A DNA stretch of 5,996 nt from Leucothrix mucor (GTDB lineage Bacteria; Pseudomonadota; Gammaproteobacteria; Thiotrichales; Thiotrichaceae). The notes below the pieces were generated by a model. It ran no database searches and was not told where the DNA came from. It saw nothing but the letters and a program-made list of their open reading frames with translations. Below, piece by piece: positions 1 through 5,996 of the stretch. The stretch spans positions 1-5,996 of the forward strand of contig DQUJ01000190.1 of assembly GCA_015662325.1 (NCBI GenBank), written 5' to 3'. Positions within the stretch are counted from its first letter, which is position 1. Every line of letters starts with the position of its first letter. Position numbers and translations under genes: made by a program.

Positions 1-2384
1 AAGTTTTGAGCGCGGCGTTGGCGTTCTGATATGAGCGTTTGTTTGTGCGATTCAAAGGTTTCATACACCTCTTCACGTTTGCTAATAATGTCGGCTAAAA
101 ACTCATCGTGTTCGCTGAATTGCCCTTCTAATTCTTCTAGTTGAATCAGCAAACGATTAAGCTGTTCGTCGGCCTTATCGGGCGTGTTTGCAAGCCCTAC
201 TGCATTGGCAATACTCTGGCTAAATAATTTAAATTGCACGCTAAATTGGGCAATTGCTTCGCTAGAACCTAAGTCTTTATATTTATGACGTGCGCGTGCT
301 TTGCTTTGATTTAATTTGGCATAAATGCTCGAAATGCTTTCGATGATACGGGTGCGTATAGTTGCATCATCTACTTGTAATGTTGATACTAATTCAGAAA
401 TTAAATCGAGATCCCCCGCCATTTTCTCATAGTGTTCGATTACGGTTTTTATTTGTATTCTGGTGGTGGCTTTTTCTGCTTCTTTATCGAGTTTATCAAG
501 CTTTTCTTGATACGGTTGTAGCGCCTTTTCTTCTGATAAAAATTTAAGTGTATCCGCACCTAATGATTCTTGTTGCTCGATTAATGCAAGGTCTAATTCT
601 TTGATACGTTGCTGGTCGATATAACGGTATTCTTTTATGGTGAGCAGATGCCCACGTTGCTTGCGAATGCTATCCAACGCGTCTACAAACTCTTCAACCT
701 GATCCCAACTATCGGGCAACATACGCGAGAATATGACTTTTTGTTCTGCCTCCGCTTGTTGCATCGCTTGATCGGCGCGTTGCCGAATACTCTCTACTTT
801 TTCGAACTCATCCAGCACTAATTCAGAGGTTTGACTAATCGCATGCAAGGCATCTTTAATGTCTTTAACTTCGGGTTTATCAAGCCAGAAATAGGCACTT
901 TGTAATCGCTCGTAAGCCTGTGACAGCTCATTATAAACTGGCACAGATGCGGTCTGTTTATCAATGGAGCGTGAGATACTGTAAAATTCAGAAATGCCAC
1001 GTACTAATTCTGCATTACCGATATTGGTATAAAATGATGCGGTGGTCGTCGCTTGGTTTGCGAACTCTTCTGAGGTAAATGCCGTTTGCCAAATCTGCAT
1101 CGCATGAATGCGCGTAGGCTCTTCAGTTTCTGCATTAAAGATCACCATTTTGCCGTCATCATAAAGGCTGTAGCCATGACCAAAGAGCGGATTTGCCAAC
1201 TCTTTTTCGATCATATTGTAAGAATATAATGCAGACGTGCCTTCTTCTACGTTATAAAACACATACAAAATATCTTCACCGTTAGGTGAACGAATACTGC
1301 GTTTAAAGCGCATTCCTGCGGTATTGTTATCTGCAAAGGTTTTGATCTCGCCATTCTGCAAATAAATTCCACCTGGGAAAATAATGCCATGGTCTTCGGG
1401 CAACTGCTGGCAGGACTGTCCGATTGCATCAATACGATTGACCTGTTCATTTTGTTTGTTATAAACCAAGTAGCGCGTGGTGCTTTCGCGATAAGGCGTG
1501 ACTTGTAAAAGAATGAATTTACCAAGATCGGCGTAGGCAATTTCTGCATCATCAATAGATTGGTTTTCTGCATCCACCGGTTCTGAATAAATACCCGCAC
1601 CTGTTTCAGTATTATTTTCGACCTTAATCGTGAAGTCACCGCCAATGGTTTCTACAAAAATAGTATCAAGAATATTGATGTGCGGATGGCGACCATGTAC
1701 CGAATCATCACGCGTGGTTGGCACCCATTCAAAATCATGACGTGACGGTAGTGCAATATCATTTTCACCACGATTGTCGATGTATGTGAGTTTGTTGAGG
1801 TTGTTATTATTCTCAATCGCCCAGCGAAATACACGAATATCGCTCGTGTCCGTTCCGATCTGGAATGAAGCCAATAACTTATTGTCTTTAACAGTCAGTT
1901 GAGCTAAACGAGTATGTTTGTAATAGGTATACAGTTCTTCAAAATCAGCAACAAACGAACGTTCGCTTAGAAAGCTATTATCAAGTGGAACTGATTCAAA
2001 TTCATATTGATCATTGTTTTCTACCAGCTTATAAAGCGTGAAAACATCCTCAATATGGGTTTCTTTTTTTAAGCCAATAAAAACATTATAGCCAAAAATA
2101 AGAGTATCACCGACCTGTGCAATATCACGCGCAATACAGTTGTTTTCGGTGCGAACCCGCAAGCGCCCGAGTACTGACATATCAGAACTGCCAAACTCTT
2201 CCAGACGCGCAGTGTTGAGCGTTTTAGTGTGTTGCTCTAGCGAATTGCCGTGTTGGTCTAGACGCTTACGAATGATCTCGTAAGCGCTCGATTCAGAAAC
2301 CGCTTGGTCGATAGCCTGCGCTGGATCAATATCTTGGGCAAGAGCTTCGTTATCAGTTTGTTTGGTCTGTTTATTATCGGACAT
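1..2384 (-). CDS. DUF3686-family 'DNA repair ATPase', N-terminal 794 residues (3' end outside window)
   Basis: This is an open frame from the ATG at 2384-2382 to the window edge. I translated it codon by codon and found no stop, so the C-terminus is missing. After a polar N-terminus (residues 1-30) comes a conserved-looking stretch at about 55-105 with RVRTENNC, a GDTLIFGYNVFIGLK block and DVFTLY. I recognise this as the start of the DUF3686 family, annotated as ATPase involved in DNA repair. Residues about 100-470 are rich in short beta-strand patterns with recurring aromatic/glycine blocks (EDHGIIFPGGIYLQNGE, GHGYSLYDDGKMVIF), compatible with a beta-propeller-like fold (inference). Residues about 495-794 are charged, helical and coiled-coil-like, ending in KQTLISERQRRAQN. 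No Walker A motif is visible; in this family, from memory, the AAA-type ATPase domain lies near the C-terminus of a protein well over 1000 residues long. No signal peptide or membrane segment is seen, so it is probably cytoplasmic. It lies 94 bp after the flotillin gene. The ribosome-binding site is weak (AAGAATAG about 9 nt upstream). The family assignment is fairly firm; the DNA-repair role is only an annotation label. Confidence 0.85.
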   Translation of the reverse strand, partial: MSDNKQTKQTDNEALAQDIDPAQAIDQAVSESSAYEIIRKRLDQHGNSLEQHTKTLNTARLEEFGSSDMSVLGRLRVRTENNCIARDIAQVGDTLIFGYNVFIGLKKETHIEDVFTLYKLVENNDQYEFESVPLDNSFLSERSFVADFEELYTYYKHTRLAQLTVKDNKLLASFQIGTDTSDIRVFRWAIENNNNLNKLTYIDNRGENDIALPSRHDFEWVPTTRDDSVHGRHPHINILDTIFVETIGGDFTIKVENNTETGAGIYSEPVDAENQSIDDAEIAYADLGKFILLQVTPYRESTTRYLVYNKQNEQVNRIDAIGQSCQQLPEDHGIIFPGGIYLQNGEIKTFADNNTAGMRFKRSIRSPNGEDILYVFYNVEEGTSALYSYNMIEKELANPLFGHGYSLYDDGKMVIFNAETEEPTRIHAMQIWQTAFTSEEFANQATTTASFYTNIGNAELVRGISEFYSISRSIDKQTASVPVYNELSQAYERLQSAYFWLDKPEVKDIKDALHAISQTSELVLDEFEKVESIRQRADQAMQQAEAEQKVIFSRMLPDSWDQVEEFVDALDSIRKQRGHLLTIKEYRYIDQQRIKELDLALIEQQESLGADTLKFLSEEKALQPYQEKLDKLDKEAEKATTRIQIKTVIEHYEKMAGDLDLISELVSTLQVDDATIRTRIIESISSIYAKLNQSKARARHKYKDLGSSEAIAQFSVQFKLFSQSIANAVGLANTPDKADEQLNRLLIQLEELEGQFSEHDEFLADIISKREEVYETFESHKQTLISERQRRAQN

Positions 2385-2420
2385 ATTGATCACTATTCTT
2401 AATTAGCGTTTGGCTTAGAT

Positions 2421-2445
2421 CCCCTCTCCCTACTAGGGAAAGGGA
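2421..2445 (-). repeat. Inverted repeat / RNA hairpin between flotillin and ATPase genes
   Basis: On the minus-strand transcript, CCCUUUCCC and GGGAGAGGG flank the loop UAGUA. They give a 9-bp stem with one G-U pair, extendable by one more U-G pair. No U-run follows (the next bases are AUCUAAGCC), so it is not a classical intrinsic terminator. It could be a partial read-through attenuator, an mRNA-processing or stabilising hairpin that lowers expression of the ATPase relative to the flotillin, or a fragment of a dispersed extragenic repeat. The structure is seen; the role is inferred. Confidence 0.6.
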
Positions 2446-2461
2446 GTACATTAATTTGTAC
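2446..2461 (-). repeat. Small inverted repeat next to the main intergenic hairpin
   Basis: Perfect 5-bp arms GTACA / TGTAC surround the 6-nt loop AATTAA, directly upstream (in transcription) of the larger hairpin and about 20 nt after the flotillin stop codon. Alone it is weak and could be chance. Its tight packing against the larger inverted repeat makes the spacer mostly dyad-symmetric. Confidence 0.35.
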
Positions 2462-2478
2462 TGTCTGTGTATATATCC

Positions 2479-4335
2479 TTACTCCTTAGAAGATTTCACA
2501 TCCAATAATTTACCTAATACCGATTCTAACGCAGGACTTTTTTCCATCAAGCCTTCAACCGTTTTACCCATGCCTAAGCCTTTGGTAAACGACTGTAAAT
2601 ACTCGCCACCACCGACAATATCAATATTCGCTTTTGATAGCGCGGTTGCCAATACTTTTGCCTGATCATCTGCAATCTCTTTATTTGCTTCAATTTCTAC
2701 CAAGGCTTGCTCAAAGTCTTTTTCTAGTTGCATGCGGAATTCTTCATGCTCTTTGGATTCAGGGCTCATTTTATCCATCGCCTTAAACTTCTCGATTAAA
2801 CCTTCTGCTTCCGATTTGTATTTTTCACGTTGTACTACGGCAGCTGCCAAACCAATTTTCTCATTACCAATCGCTTCAACATCCATTTTTTCTTCTAGCA
2901 CTTTAGCTTCTGCAAGGCCTTCTTTTTGAATAGCGTCTGCCATCACTTCTTTCACCTGTGCTTCTGCTAATCCCGATGCGGCTTGTTCTGCTTGTGCACC
3001 TTCTGCTAATTGCTTTTGTGCATCTGCCTCTTTTGATGATGCTTCTAGTTCAGCCTGAGCCAGAATATTAATTTCTTTTGCTTTGTGTATTGCTTTTACT
3101 TCATCTGCTTCGGCTTGTTTTACTTGCTTGACCAGCTCTTCTTCTGCCTGTGCTTCGGCAGCAATAATGGTGGCTTGTTTAAGACGATCTGCTTCGGCTA
3201 CTACACGTACTTCTTTGATTTTCTCTTCTTGCTCTGCAACCGTTTTATCAACAGCAACACGCTCACGAATCACATTAGCGATTTCTTTACGTTCAACTTC
3301 TAATGCTTTCTCTTTTTCAATGCGTTGTAATTCAACTTCACGTTCTTTAGCTACGATTTCTAATTCGCGTGCGCGCCCTACTTTCTCTTCTTCTATAGCA
3401 ACTGCGCGTAAGCGATTATTTTCGGATACTTCTACTTCACGCATTTTGTTTTGTTCCATCACCTGCAATTCTTCTTCGGTAATAATACGCGCGCGTTCAG
3501 ATCGTAAACGTTCTTCTTCAATTACTTTATTTGTCTCTGCTTCTTCTCGTGCTTGGATGGTTTGTACTTCACGCTTTTGGCGCGCCGTTGCATCGGATTC
3601 TTGACGTTCTAATTCCAGCATTGCTTCGCGTGTTTCTACATTTTTCTTAGTAATTGCAAGATCTTCATTTTTTTGTAATTCATTGGTATGTACATTTTGT
3701 AATGCTGTTAGCTCGGTGATTTTACGAATGCCTTCTGCGTCTAAAATATTATTAGAATCAAGGTGCGTGATGGGCGTTTGCTCCAGGTAATCAATCGCCA
3801 CGTCTTCAAGTACATAACCGTTTAAATCATTACCGATAACTTCAATAATGCTGTCACGGAAATCAATACGGTTTTCAAAGAGTGTTACAAAATCCATATT
3901 TTTACCGACGGTTTTAAGCGCTTCTGAAAACTTGGCGTTAAATAATGCATGAACTGCATCTTTATCAGATGCGCGATCGACGCCGATAGACTTAGCCACT
4001 TTTAAAACATCTTCCTGAGTTTCATTAACGCGCATATAAAACGCGACTGTAATGTCAGCACGGATATTATCTTTACAAATCAAACCGTCCTTATTCTTTC
4101 TATCAACTTCAAAGGTAATCAATGACACCTTCATTAATTCTTTTTTATTAATAACGGGCCAGACAATACCACCTGTAAATTTCACCTTAGGTGTGCTTGA
4201 TGTATCGTTGATAATCAACGCCCAACCTTGTGGGACTTTGACGTAGAACTTAGTGAATGCAATTAATATTGCGATAACCAAGAATGCGATGATTGCGATA
4301 GCGACCAATGTAAAGATTGTGACTGAACTGCCCAT
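2479..4335 (-). CDS. Flotillin-family SPFH/Band 7 membrane protein, YqiK-like
   Basis: This 618-aa protein is predicted to sit in the cytoplasmic membrane as a large oligomer and to organise membrane microdomains, as bacterial flotillins do. Residues 7-27 form one hydrophobic membrane segment with no cleavage site. An SPFH/Band 7 domain spans about 31-205 (VKVPQGWALII, FTGGIVWPVI, DNIRADITVAFYMRV, DAEGIRKIT). A highly charged, Ala/Glu/Lys/Arg-rich coiled coil covers about 206-520. The C-terminal tail has the flotillin-like block ANIDIVGGGEYLQSF (569-583). E. coli YqiK is about 550 aa, so this one is somewhat longer, mostly in the helical part. Only one cysteine is present (C87, inside the SPFH domain). 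The ATG at 4335 is preceded at 9 nt by GGGG, and the membrane segment starts right after it, which supports this start. It follows a YqiJ-like gene, as in E. coli yqiJ-yqiK, and precedes a DUF3686 ATPase, so a shared complex is likely. Family call firm; exact role unknown. Confidence 0.95.
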   Translation of the reverse strand: MGSSVTIFTLVAIAIIAFLVIAILIAFTKFYVKVPQGWALIINDTSSTPKVKFTGGIVWPVINKKELMKVSLITFEVDRKNKDGLICKDNIRADITVAFYMRVNETQEDVLKVAKSIGVDRASDKDAVHALFNAKFSEALKTVGKNMDFVTLFENRIDFRDSIIEVIGNDLNGYVLEDVAIDYLEQTPITHLDSNNILDAEGIRKITELTALQNVHTNELQKNEDLAITKKNVETREAMLELERQESDATARQKREVQTIQAREEAETNKVIEEERLRSERARIITEEELQVMEQNKMREVEVSENNRLRAVAIEEEKVGRARELEIVAKEREVELQRIEKEKALEVERKEIANVIRERVAVDKTVAEQEEKIKEVRVVAEADRLKQATIIAAEAQAEEELVKQVKQAEADEVKAIHKAKEINILAQAELEASSKEADAQKQLAEGAQAEQAASGLAEAQVKEVMADAIQKEGLAEAKVLEEKMDVEAIGNEKIGLAAAVVQREKYKSEAEGLIEKFKAMDKMSPESKEHEEFRMQLEKDFEQALVEIEANKEIADDQAKVLATALSKANIDIVGGGEYLQSFTKGLGMGKTVEGLMEKSPALESVLGKLLDVKSSKE

Positions 4336-4344
4336 TTTTTATAA

Positions 4345-4348
4345 CCCC
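4345..4348 (-). promoter_or_regulatory. Ribosome binding site of the flotillin gene
   Basis: The minus strand reads CTGGGGTTATAAAAA and then ATG. The GGGG run lies 9 nt upstream of the start codon, a suitable though imperfect Shine-Dalgarno. The spacer is pure A/T, favouring an unstructured start region. Confidence 0.5.
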
Positions 4349-4417
4349 AGATTGTTTTTACTATTTTGTTTCTTTATTGAGACCTTTGCACAAGAGATAT
4401 GTCGTTCAAAAATCTTA

Positions 4418-5062
4418 TTAGTTTAAGCGTACTTTATATGTGTTTTGATCTATAACGTAATCGGTAATAATCACGCTATCACCACGTTTTAAAATATTCG
4501 GTTCTTCGGCTCTCACCTTTAATATTAAGCTTGCCCCCTCTATATCTATATCCGCATCCCCAAACGTAGTAGTGACTTTATTGGTGCGGATAGTTGCAAT
4601 ATGCCCTATTAAGGAATCGGCTTTACGCCCTTCTGCACTTTTTTTTAATTTTTGAAAAACAGGTTTTAACGGTGATAACAGCGTTCCGACTATAGGTGCT
4701 GAAATAACAGGCGCCAAAACTAACACCCAAAAACCAAGAACCATTTCAAGCCAGCCTGCTTCAATTTTGTCTTGATAATAATGCACGATTAAAAAACAAA
4801 ATATCCATGAGAAAAAGATAACCAAAGAAATGCTAATAGTTACCGGTATGCCATCGAGTTTAAATCGGCTCATCCAACCCGAAGTTGGATCGGTCGTTTC
4901 TAGCTCTGTGCCCTCACTGATTACACCATCTATTCTATCGCCACCAAAATCAAAGTCGCCAAACCCAAACAGGGAGGATAACCAATACACCAGGGTTAAG
5001 CCCAATAAACCCGTATAAAAAAGGGTTGGAAACGTTAGAATATTACTTAGAAAATCTACCAT
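4418..5062 (-). CDS. YqiJ/NfeD-like membrane protein with C-terminal OB-fold
   Basis: This 214-aa protein is predicted to lie in the inner membrane and to partner the flotillin encoded next. Hydrophobic segments lie at about 11-33, 72-96 and 104-130. The loop between the first two is acidic and glycine-rich (GFGDFDFGGDRIDG). Residues about 148-213 (SLIGHIATIRTNKVT, ASLILKVRAEE, LKRGDSVIITDYV) form a beta-rich soluble domain matching the OB-fold tail of NfeD/YqiJ proteins, where 'GD.V.I..' is a recurring feature. E. coli YqiJ is about 209 aa, so the length fits. The frame stays open upstream to a TTG at 5122, but that TTG is part of the -35 box TTGAAT, and the encoded extra 20 residues (MNAQYYCVYNNQNS...) look unlike the family. 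The ATG at 5062, which leads directly into the first membrane segment, is preferred. There is no clear Shine-Dalgarno before it. It starts 99 bp after moaA and has its own likely promoter. Function beyond the flotillin pairing is unknown. Confidence 0.88.
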   Translation of the reverse strand: MVDFLSNILTFPTLFYTGLLGLTLVYWLSSLFGFGDFDFGGDRIDGVISEGTELETTDPTSGWMSRFKLDGIPVTISISLVIFFSWIFCFLIVHYYQDKIEAGWLEMVLGFWVLVLAPVISAPIVGTLLSPLKPVFQKLKKSAEGRKADSLIGHIATIRTNKVTTTFGDADIDIEGASLILKVRAEEPNILKRGDSVIITDYVIDQNTYKVRLN

Positions 5063-5092
5063 GTTATTTATAGTTAGAATACTATTTTGATT

Positions 5093-5122
5093 ATTATAAA
5101 CACAATAATACTGCGCATTCAA
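5093..5122 (-). promoter_or_regulatory. Predicted sigma70 promoter for the yqiJ-like/flotillin/ATPase unit
   Basis: On the minus strand a -35 element TTGAAT (5122-5117) and a perfect -10 element TATAAT (5098-5093) are separated by 18 bp. The expected transcription start is near 5086, leaving a leader of about 24 nt before the ATG at 5062. This supports the shorter start of the YqiJ-like protein and independence from moaA. Elements are read directly; activity is inferred. Confidence 0.65.
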
Positions 5123-5128
5123 TGAATG
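5116..5128. promoter_or_regulatory. 13-bp palindrome over the -35 box, candidate operator
   Basis: CATTCA-A-TGAATG is a perfect 6-bp inverted repeat with a 1-bp centre. It covers the whole -35 hexamer of the predicted promoter (5117-5122). Its position would suit a repressor that blocks RNA polymerase, or an activator at the -35. It is short enough to arise by chance, and no known regulator site was recognised. Confidence 0.3.
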
Positions 5129-5161
5129 GACACTGAATTTACGGAGTTTTACGCGAGCTAT

Positions 5162-5996
5162 TTAACCTCCCGTGGCACTCATATGACGCATAATGATCGG
5201 CTGTTCATTAATATTAAAATCATGCCCTTTCGGTTTGAGTTGCATAGAATCTATGATTGCTTGGCGTAATATTTCATCATCCGTTGGGTGTGCTCTTACA
5301 ATTTTACGTAAATCCAAGGAATGTTCCTGACCCAAACACAGTAGCAACATGCCTTCTGCAGTGACGCGTACGCGGTTACAATCATCGCAAAAATTATGAC
5401 TATGAGGTGAGATAAAACCAATACGGCTGTGGTTTTTAGTACCGTCAACATCAGCACTATCTGCAAAACGATAATAACTAGCTGGCCCCCCAGTTTTTTC
5501 TGCTGATTTCACTAATGAATAACGTTTTTTGATTACTTCTAATAATTCATCGCTGGAATAAAAAGAAGCCGCTCGATCGTGATCACCAATCTCGCCCATC
5601 GGCATTTCTTCGATAAAACTAATATCCATATTGCGTTGGCGTACAAATTCGATAAGATCAAAAATTTCATCATCATTGTAGTTTCTCATGATCACGCTAT
5701 TAATTTTGACTCGCTCAAAACCTACTGCTAGCGCGGCATCTATTCCCGCCATGGTGCGTTCAAGCTTGCCAGTACGAGTGATCTTTTTAAATCGGTCGGC
5801 ACGTATCGTATCTAGGCTGATATTAATACGCGTTACACCTGCATCTTTAAGCGGCTGCGCGAATTTTTCTAATAAGCTGGCATTGGTTGTAACGGTTAAA
5901 TCATTCAAGCCATCAAGCTGCCCTAATGATTCAAAAACCGTGATTATGTGACGACGCGTTAAAGGCTCTCCTCCTGTAATACGGATTTTATTCACT
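5162..5996 (-). CDS. moaA: GTP 3',8-cyclase MoaA, 5' end cut by window edge
   Basis: MoaA uses radical S-adenosylmethionine chemistry to convert GTP to 3',8-cyclo-GTP, the first step of molybdopterin cofactor synthesis; MoaC acts next. The 277 visible residues begin at VNKIRITGGEP, which aligns with about residue 67 of the 329-aa E. coli protein. The N-terminal CxxxCxxC motif of the first [4Fe-4S] cluster is therefore outside the window. The GTG at 5995 is an internal valine codon, not the start. Visible family features are the GGEP motif (8-11), TTN (36-38), NISLDT (58-63), the second-cluster cysteines C203, C206 and C220 (CxxC-x13-C), the GTP-contacting arginines R208 and R210 in CNRVR, and the C-terminal Gly-Gly (276-277) needed for catalysis. 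The gene appears intact as far as seen. No terminator hairpin follows its TAA at 5164-5162, so some read-through into the next gene is possible. No other moa gene lies in the window. Confidence 0.97.
   Translation of the reverse strand, partial: VNKIRITGGEPLTRRHIITVFESLGQLDGLNDLTVTTNASLLEKFAQPLKDAGVTRINISLDTIRADRFKKITRTGKLERTMAGIDAALAVGFERVKINSVIMRNYNDDEIFDLIEFVRQRNMDISFIEEMPMGEIGDHDRAASFYSSDELLEVIKKRYSLVKSAEKTGGPASYYRFADSADVDGTKNHSRIGFISPHSHNFCDDCNRVRVTAEGMLLLCLGQEHSLDLRKIVRAHPTDDEILRQAIIDSMQLKPKGHDFNINEQPIIMRHMSATGG

Noticed and set aside
362..1000. Small open frames on both strands (362-547, 609-821, 818-1000)
   Set aside because: All lie inside the long ATPase gene, have no recognisable motifs and no ribosome-binding context.
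1247..1834. Two minus-strand open frames (1247-1645 and 1652-1834) in another frame
   Set aside because: The continuous 794-codon frame of the DUF3686 protein covers this region on the same strand without any stop and has coherent family motifs. The alternatives show none.
2421..2445. Intrinsic terminator after the flotillin gene
   Set aside because: The hairpin lacks a downstream U-run on either strand, so it is listed only as an inverted repeat.
3083..3604. 173-aa open frame on the plus strand inside the flotillin gene
   Set aside because: It is Ser/Thr/Arg/Cys-rich low-complexity translation opposite the Glu/Ala/Lys/Arg-rich coiled coil. This is the expected antisense shadow of that codon pattern.
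5063..5122. 20-residue N-terminal extension of the YqiJ-like protein from TTG 5122
   Set aside because: The TTG is the -35 hexamer, the extension spans the -10 box, and it looks unlike the family N-terminus.
5138..5157. Imperfect direct repeat TTTACGGAG / TTTACGCGAG between moaA and the promoter
   Set aside because: Two short imperfect copies are too little to claim an operator or a repeat element.
5993..5995. GTG as the start codon of moaA
   Set aside because: It encodes the internal valine of the conserved VNKIRITGGEP segment. The family has about 65 further residues upstream, beyond the window.

Overview
The window looks like a Gammaproteobacterial chromosome segment. It is AT-rich (about 40% GC by eye). 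The proteins resemble the E. coli YqiJ/YqiK pair and a bacterial MoaA. I cannot name a genus. All four genes lie on the minus strand, so transcription runs from high to low coordinates. The two outermost genes are cut by the window edges.

Layout in the direction of transcription. (1) 5996-5162: the C-terminal four-fifths or so of moaA, a radical-SAM GTP 3',8-cyclase of molybdenum-cofactor synthesis, lacking its N-terminal CxxxCxxC segment. (2) About 100 bp of spacer containing a good sigma70-type promoter (TTGAAT, 18 bp, TATAAT) with a 13-bp palindrome over the -35 box. (3) 5062-4418: a 214-aa membrane protein of the YqiJ/NfeD-like kind, with three membrane segments and a C-terminal OB-fold. 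(4) An 82-bp spacer. (5) 4335-2479: a 618-aa flotillin-family (SPFH/Band 7, YqiK-like) protein with one N-terminal membrane anchor and a coiled coil of about 300 residues. (6) A 94-bp spacer with two adjacent inverted repeats. (7) 2384-1: the first 794 residues of a very large protein of the DUF3686 'DNA repair ATPase' family. Its start and whole frame were read by hand; no stop occurs before the window edge.

The last three genes appear to form one transcription unit independent of moaA. An NfeD/YqiJ-type OB-fold membrane protein next to a flotillin is a known bacterial pairing, thought to build ordered membrane microdomains. Adding a giant coiled-coil ATPase suggests a membrane scaffold with an ATP-driven, possibly nucleic-acid-acting, effector. 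The cellular function of this trio is not known to me, and it is the most interesting item here. No tRNA, rRNA, CRISPR array, transposase gene or intrinsic terminator was seen. No gene-free stretch exceeds 100 bp.
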